DNA from: an uncultured Clostridium sp.
GTDB lineage: Bacteria > Bacillota > Clostridia > TANB77 > CAG-465
Assembly (NCBI GenBank): GCA_905204915.1
Contig: CAJLBR010000023.1
Span: 1 to 19,024, forward strand
Direction of reading: 5' to 3'
DNA length: 19,024 nucleotides
The position numbers and the translations under genes were made by a program. Of this stretch, positions 15,545 through 19,024 are shown piece by piece. Under the pieces are notes generated by a model. It did not search any database, was not told where the DNA came from, and saw only the letters and a list, made by a program, of their open reading frames with translations. Each line of letters begins with the position of its first letter. The first letter of the stretch is position 1.

Positions 15545-16354
15545 TTAAACATATTTTTTTATTGTAAGATACGTCTTACCTGATTTGGTATTTCCATGAG
15601 CCTTACCAACTTTAAATTTACCACATCTTCTAAAAGATACTATATCAGATTCTTGAACAGTATAGGCTACAAAAAACATCTCTTTTGAATTTATAATTAA
15701 ATCTCCGTTTTCAATTTTTAATTTTACTTCGCTTCTACTAAGATTATATGCAGCTGCTAAAACTACATCAATTCTTAATGAAGCAACCAAAATTTCCTTC
15801 TGTTCAAATTTAACTCTTACATTTTTTAAAGTATCGTCATTAACTTTAAGTGGTTCAACCTTAACTTCATTTCTTGCCACAGAAAACAAGTTGTTACAAA
15901 AATAACTTTCAGCACTCTTAAGTACTGAGACATAACACACTTCGTTATTAACGATAATATCGCCTATAACACTTTCTTTTAACCCCAATGAATATATTGT
16001 TCCCATATATTTGCTATGACTAATATTCACTTTAGATTTTGGTGTAATTTTTAAAACAGATATGTACTCGTTAAATATATCTTCAAGAGCCTCATCACTA
16101 ATATAATCAGGTATCATAAAAATTACAAATCTTTCACTATCACAAAATACAGAAACAGTTTTATAATTTATGTTAAATTTATTAAGAATACTTTCTGCTA
16201 TTCTTTTTTCATTCATATTTAAGAAGTCAGTATTTGTTATATAATTATTACTTTCAAAATGATTTATATTATCAATTAAAGCTGCTGCAAATATTTTTTC
16301 ATCTTTTTTGCTAAATAAACTTAAAATTCTACTTCTTTCTTCTTTTACTATCAT
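15545..16354 (-). CDS. ylmH: YlmH-like S4-domain RNA-binding protein
   Basis: A 269-residue cytoplasmic protein of the YlmH family (in Bacillus subtilis linked to the cell-division gene neighbourhood and to ribosome-associated quality control). An N-terminal alpha/beta region (FSKKDEKIFAAALIDNIN, then YITNTDFLNMNEKRIAESIL) is followed by a central domain and a C-terminal S4 RNA-binding domain (about 188-250, with LRIDVVLAAAYNLSRSEVKLKIENGDLIINS). The ATG at 16354 matches the family N-terminus; the longer frame from 16435 would include a promoter and a terminator and is rejected. The -10 of the promoter is so close that the predicted transcript start is the A of this ATG, and no ribosome binding site is present, which suggests a leaderless mRNA. 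It heads a unit with mtaB and capA. Confidence 0.88.
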   Translation of the reverse strand: MIVKEERSRILSLFSKKDEKIFAAALIDNINHFESNNYITNTDFLNMNEKRIAESILNKFNINYKTVSVFCDSERFVIFMIPDYISDEALEDIFNEYISVLKITPKSKVNISHSKYMGTIYSLGLKESVIGDIIVNNEVCYVSVLKSAESYFCNNLFSVARNEVKVEPLKVNDDTLKNVRVKFEQKEILVASLRIDVVLAAAYNLSRSEVKLKIENGDLIINSKEMFFVAYTVQESDIVSFRRCGKFKVGKAHGNTKSGKTYLTIKKYV

Positions 16355-16360
16355 TTCTAT

Positions 16361-16389
16361 ATTATACCAAAATAAGCTTATTTTATCAA
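16361..16389 (-). promoter_or_regulatory. Near-consensus SigA-type promoter of ylmH
   Basis: The minus strand reads TTGATA (16389-16384), a 17-base spacer and TATAAT (16366-16361). With the last -10 base taken as -7, +1 is 16354, the first base of the ylmH ATG. Confidence 0.9.
16369..16384. promoter_or_regulatory. Perfect 16-bp palindrome inside the ylmH promoter spacer
   Basis: AAAATAAGCTTATTTT is its own reverse complement and fills nearly all of the space between -35 and -10. Its place is that of a repressor operator. No matching regulator is encoded in the window. Confidence 0.5.
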
Positions 16390-16420
16390 TACCAATAAAC
16401 GTAGAATAGCTAAAAATACA

Positions 16421-16466
16421 TAAAAAAATAATCAAATAACTTATTGCTATTTGACTATTTTTTATT
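16421..16466 (-). terminator. Rho-independent terminator after dus, probably bidirectional
   Basis: A 12-bp A/T-rich stem (arms 16427-16438 and 16448-16459, one G-U pair) with a 9-base loop is followed by seven T on the minus strand. It starts about 15 bases after the dus stop. A T run on the other side would allow plus-strand use too. Confidence 0.8.
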
Positions 16467-16474
16467 AAACTTTA

Positions 16475-17461
16475 TTAATTATAATTTTCTTCTAAATTTT
16501 TAAAATATTCTGATAATATATTAAAAACTTCTTCTATATTTTCTGCTCTATTTACCATATCTTTGACTCTTGTACTTGATTTTAATCCTTTAAGATACCA
16601 AGCCACATGTTTTCTAAGCTTTAAATTTGCTTGCTTTTCTCCATCAATTTCACGCATAAGATTTATATGTTTTATTATTGTTTCATAAAGTTCCTCTTTA
16701 GACGGTACATAATCTTTACCTTCTAATATGCTTTTAAATATCCATGGATTTCCCATTGCTCCTCTAGATATCATTATTCCATCACATCCAGTAACTTCAA
16801 ACATATTTTTAGCCGATTTAACATCTACTATATCACCATTGCCTATAACTGGTATTGAAACGCTATCTCTTACCTTTTTTATTATTTCTAAATCTGCTTT
16901 TCCTGAATAATATTCTTCTCTAGTTCTACCGTGAATAGTAATCATTGAAACTCCAGCGTTTTCTGCAATTTTAGCCACGTCAACAGCAGTAATTTTGCTA
17001 TTATCAAAGCCCTTTCTAGTTTTTACGGTAATGGGATTTTTTGAAACTTTTACTGCTTCATTCAATATTTCTTCTACATTCTTAATGTTTAGCAATAATC
17101 CTGCCCCATCTCCATTTTTAACTAGTTTAGGAGCTGGGCACCCCATATTTATATCGATTATGTCTATTGACTCTTCCTCATTTAATTTTTTTATTGTATT
17201 TCCAATTACATCTTTATTACTACCAAATATTTGAACTACTGAAGGCCTTTCATTATCAGGAATTTTTAATAAATCTTTTGTCTTTTTACTATCAAATTCC
17301 ATAGCCTTAGTACTTGCCATTTCAGTAAATGTAAGTCCAGGCCCAAACTCTCTACAAATAGTTCTAAATGCTATATCTGTAACGCCAGCCATAGGGCCTA
17401 AAAACACATTATTTTTTACTTCAACATTTCCTATATTTATTTTTTTTATATATTCTTGCAT
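16475..17461 (-). CDS. dus: tRNA-dihydrouridine synthase (DusB-like)
   Basis: An FMN-dependent enzyme that reduces uridines in the tRNA D loop, in the cytoplasm. The 328 residues form a TIM barrel plus a small C-terminal helical domain. Visible motifs are LGPMAGVTDIAFR (21-33, FMN site), FTEMAS, the catalytic C108 in INMGCPAPK, TVKTRKGF, HGRTREEYYSG (177 on), IGNGDI (206-211) and GAMGNPW near 234-240; HVAWYLKGL lies in the C-terminal RNA-binding part. Length is normal. AGGAG overlaps the TAG stop of the upstream prepilin-like gene, so the two are translationally linked. The exact tRNA position modified cannot be told from sequence; the general match is to the DusB group. Confidence 0.95.
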   Translation of the reverse strand: MQEYIKKINIGNVEVKNNVFLGPMAGVTDIAFRTICREFGPGLTFTEMASTKAMEFDSKKTKDLLKIPDNERPSVVQIFGSNKDVIGNTIKKLNEEESIDIIDINMGCPAPKLVKNGDGAGLLLNIKNVEEILNEAVKVSKNPITVKTRKGFDNSKITAVDVAKIAENAGVSMITIHGRTREEYYSGKADLEIIKKVRDSVSIPVIGNGDIVDVKSAKNMFEVTGCDGIMISRGAMGNPWIFKSILEGKDYVPSKEELYETIIKHINLMREIDGEKQANLKLRKHVAWYLKGLKSSTRVKDMVNRAENIEEVFNILSEYFKNLEENYN

Positions 17462-17469
17462 AAATACTC

Positions 17470-17904
17470 CTAATTGCTTAATCCATAGTATATTTTTTTA
17501 TTATATTTAAATCCAGATAAATAATAAACATTATGGGAATTTTCTGCTACTAAAAATACATCTTTACTTGCAGTTGTTCCTCTACCATGTTCAATGGTTG
17601 GATCATTTATTTTATCCATATCAACTATATAAAACTTTGAACCAGTATCATTTGTATACTTAGATAAATAGTTATAAAACTCTTGATAAGCCTCTACAGA
17701 TACTGTTTCCACTTTTACTGGAAGTTCGTTATTTTCTACATAATATTCATTTACTTCATCTGATACTCTTTGTAGCACTAAATTATACTCTTCAAAATTT
17801 GCTGTTATTATAGATTTAGATCCTATAACAGAAGCTGTTGAAATTAATATTAGCATTATAGATATAGCTAATATAACTACCAAAAGCGTAACACCTTTTT
17901 TCAT
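17470..17904 (-). CDS. Prepilin-like anchored protein lacking Glu5
   Basis: A 144-residue protein that starts with MKKGVTLLVVILAISIMLIL: a short basic leader ending in Gly, then a ~22-residue hydrophobic helix, as in type IV prepilin-like (class III signal) proteins. The residue after Gly is Val and the conserved Glu at +5 is replaced by Val, so standard pilus packing is doubtful; it may be processed or simply anchored by the helix. The remainder is a helix (VLQRVSDEVNEYYVENNELP) and a short domain with FYIVDMDKI and YYLSGFKYNKKIYYGLSN, a layout known from many 'type II secretion system protein' entries in gut Clostridia. The ATG at 17904 has GGGAGG at 10 bases; Met codons further upstream overlap that site or the previous gene. 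No assembly ATPase or prepilin peptidase is in the window. Confidence 0.8.
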   Translation of the reverse strand: MKKGVTLLVVILAISIMLILISTASVIGSKSIITANFEEYNLVLQRVSDEVNEYYVENNELPVKVETVSVEAYQEFYNYLSKYTNDTGSKFYIVDMDKINDPTIEHGRGTTASKDVFLVAENSHNVYYLSGFKYNKKIYYGLSN

Positions 17905-17914
17905 ATTATCCATT

Positions 17915-17920
17915 CCTCCC
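17915..17920 (-). promoter_or_regulatory. Ribosome binding site deciding the start of the prepilin-like gene
   Basis: The minus strand reads GGGAGG, directly after the TAA stop of the upstream gene (17924-17922) and 10 bases before the ATG at 17904. It rules out the Met codons at 17928 and 17922, and leaves the one at 17913 too close. Confidence 0.75.
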
Positions 17921-17921
17921 A

Positions 17922-18827
17922 TTACCATAAATCTATTTTTAACTCGACCGGTCTATCTTTTTCTTCTGTTTTATCTTTTTCTTGAGAGGTTGCATCTTTT
18001 TTAGCAATCTCTTCTTCTGAATTTTTCATAGATTCCAAACTATCTCTAAACGGATCGCCAAGTTCCTTTTTTTCTTCTTCTTTATCTTTTTCTTTATCTT
18101 TTCCAAGTTCAGAATTAATAAATTTATATGATTTTTGAGATACCTCAAACAAAACTTCTCCCATAATTTTTTGCTTATCATTATCAGAAAGTTGAGATAT
18201 TTGCATAAAGTTTTGTTGCATATCATTAAGCATATGACCAGAAATATACGATCTAAGCCCCATTAGAAATTCTTCTTTATTAGCAAATTCTCTATACTGC
18301 ATACTTGATCTAATTTCTTGAAACATTTGATTTCTTAGCAAGTCTTCTGTTTCTCCTAGAGTTCTATTTCTAATTTTATTTTCTTCTTCCAATGCTATAG
18401 CGTTAGAATTTGCTGCAAAGTTTCCCATTTCATGCCTTACTCCTTGAAACAATTCTTCTGGCTTGTATTCCTCTAATTTATTTGGAATTGAACGCATACC
18501 CACCATATTAGAATTAATATATGCATCTTTTTCTTCTAACCTAGATTTTTTTATCCTGCTGCTTGTAATATTTTCAAAATATTCTGATATTTCATTAACC
18601 TTATTTAAAATTCCATTTCTATCTGGTGTCATATAAGTTAAATTTTCCTCGGCAAAAAGTCTAAGCTTTGCAAAGTTATTTTTTATATAGTGCATTTCTT
18701 CTTGAGAAAATTTTTCTGGACTATTTGCTATTCTAATTATGCTATTTTCAAGTTCACTTTCAACCATTTTTATTGTTTCTTTTTTTACTTTATCTTCCTT
18801 ACTTACATTTTCAAATTCATTTTCCAT
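17922..18827 (-). CDS. Uncharacterised highly charged soluble protein
   Basis: I do not recognise this 301-residue protein. There is no signal peptide or membrane span. Residues 1-230 look mostly helical, with repeated short amphipathic helices (IKMVESELENSIIRIANS, FVSQ-like stretch near FLMGLRSYISGHMLNDMQQ) and Met/Asn/Gln-rich turns. From about 231 to 290 it becomes a Lys/Glu tail of low complexity (for example KDKEKDKEEEKKE), then ends RPVELKIDLW, an abrupt hydrophobic terminus that could be a docking tail. It is the first gene of a unit with the prepilin-like protein (its stop lies 17 bases before that start) and dus. A cytosolic partner of the prepilin-like protein is possible but unproven. 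GAGG is 6 bases from the ATG. Confidence 0.8.
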   Translation of the reverse strand: MENEFENVSKEDKVKKETIKMVESELENSIIRIANSPEKFSQEEMHYIKNNFAKLRLFAEENLTYMTPDRNGILNKVNEISEYFENITSSRIKKSRLEEKDAYINSNMVGMRSIPNKLEEYKPEELFQGVRHEMGNFAANSNAIALEEENKIRNRTLGETEDLLRNQMFQEIRSSMQYREFANKEEFLMGLRSYISGHMLNDMQQNFMQISQLSDNDKQKIMGEVLFEVSQKSYKFINSELGKDKEKDKEEEKKELGDPFRDSLESMKNSEEEIAKKDATSQEKDKTEEKDRPVELKIDLW

Positions 18828-18839
18828 ACATTACCTCAC

Positions 18840-18862
18840 AAAAATTTAAATAATAAATTTTT
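18840..18862. promoter_or_regulatory. 9-bp inverted repeat in the leader of the unit-2 mRNA
   Basis: AAAAATTTA and TAAATTTTT flank a 5-base centre. It lies between the expected transcript start (about 18864) and the ribosome binding site, so it could be a +1 operator or a weak RNA hairpin. It is wholly A and T, so chance is likely too. Confidence 0.3.
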
Positions 18863-18870
18863 CTTTTCTC

Positions 18871-18899
18871 ATAATAGCATATAATATATCTTTTTTCAA
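18871..18899 (-). promoter_or_regulatory. SigA-type promoter of the unknown protein-prepilin-like-dus unit
   Basis: The minus strand reads TTGAAA (18899-18894), a 17-base spacer, then TATTAT (18876-18871). Expected transcript start is near 18864, giving a leader of about 37 bases. It lies just after the terminator of the preceding gene. Confidence 0.85.
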
Positions 18900-18912
18900 G
18901 AAATAAGAGATG

Positions 18913-18945
18913 AAAAAATGCCGAAACGTATAATTTCGACATTTT
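18913..18945 (-). terminator. Rho-independent terminator of the gene entering from the right
   Basis: A 10-bp stem (arms 18917-18926 and 18934-18943, one G-U pair) with a 7-base loop is followed by six T on the minus strand. It ends the unit whose gene is cut by the window edge. Confidence 0.9.
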
Positions 18946-18964
18946 AATAAAGCATTATATACTC

Positions 18965-19024
18965 TTAGTCTATAAACAAATTATTATTTGAACTTCTTGC
19001 AGAAACATTTAAAGCTATTGCTAT
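18965..19024 (-). CDS. C-terminal end of an unidentified gene, 5' part beyond window
   Basis: Reading the minus strand from the window edge gives 19 codons ending IDTAA-like in sense (last residues NNNLFID, then TAA), about 20 bases before a strong terminator. Another frame stays open only to about 18984, so this frame is preferred. It is too short to identify. Confidence 0.4.
   Translation of the reverse strand: MAIALNVSARSSNNNLFID

Noticed and set aside
16355..16435. 27-residue N-terminal extension of YlmH
   Set aside because: It would be translated from the dus terminator region and the ylmH promoter, and is not part of the YlmH family alignment.
1..19024. CRISPR array, tRNA, rRNA, riboswitch or mobile element
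   Set aside because: No spaced direct repeats, cloverleaf, rRNA-like sequence, transposase or integrase was seen; the leaders are 0-37 bases and too short for a riboswitch.

Overview
The window comes from a strongly A+T-rich Gram-positive genome. The gene content and order (a short DUF4321-like membrane protein, then radC, mreB, mreC, mreD and pbp2; ylmH then mtaB; good AGGAGG-type ribosome binding sites and TTGAAA/TATAAT promoters) point to a Clostridia-type Firmicute, perhaps an uncultured gut lineage. The species cannot be named from the sequence alone. Every supported gene lies on the minus strand, so transcription runs from high to low coordinates. No rRNA, tRNA, CRISPR array, insertion sequence or integrase was seen, and no stretch longer than about 300 bases lacks a gene.

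Six transcription units can be read, in transcription order. (1) The last codons of an unidentified gene (about 19024-18965) and its terminator. (2) A promoter at 18871-18899, then an unknown charged soluble protein, a prepilin-like anchored protein and a tRNA-dihydrouridine synthase, closed by a terminator at 16427-16459. (3) A very strong promoter at 16361-16389 that appears to produce a leaderless ylmH mRNA, followed by mtaB and a capA-family gene; no terminator is visible after capA. (4) A promoter at 12973-13001, then DUF4321, radC, mreB, mreC, mreD and the elongation penicillin-binding protein PBP2, closed by an 18-bp terminator at 7358-7401. (5) A promoter at 7314-7342 driving two membrane-anchored proteins of unknown function, closed by a terminator at 5663-5691. 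(6) An extended -10 promoter at 5588-5596 driving a polysaccharide-export ABC transporter (permease plus ATPase), a GT4 glycosyltransferase, a two-domain GT2-GT4 glycosyltransferase, and a GT32-like glycosyltransferase cut off by the window start.

Unit 4 encodes the core of the lateral wall synthesis machine (elongasome). Unit 6 builds and exports a surface polysaccharide across the membrane. Unit 5, two anchored extracytoplasmic proteins, sits between them and may act at the envelope; that is inference from position and topology only. Units 2 and 3 mix RNA modification (Dus, MtaB), an S4-domain RNA-binding protein (YlmH) and surface-located proteins.

The most unusual observations are: the apparent leaderless start of ylmH, with a perfect 16-bp palindrome filling its promoter spacer; the two uncharacterised anchored proteins; the prepilin-like protein that lacks the conserved Glu5 and is paired with an unknown partner; the GT32-like enzyme with a degenerate DXD motif; and the long coding overlaps at capA and radC. 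Several gene starts were moved downstream from the longest possible reading frame, because promoters, terminators or ribosome binding sites contradict the longer version.
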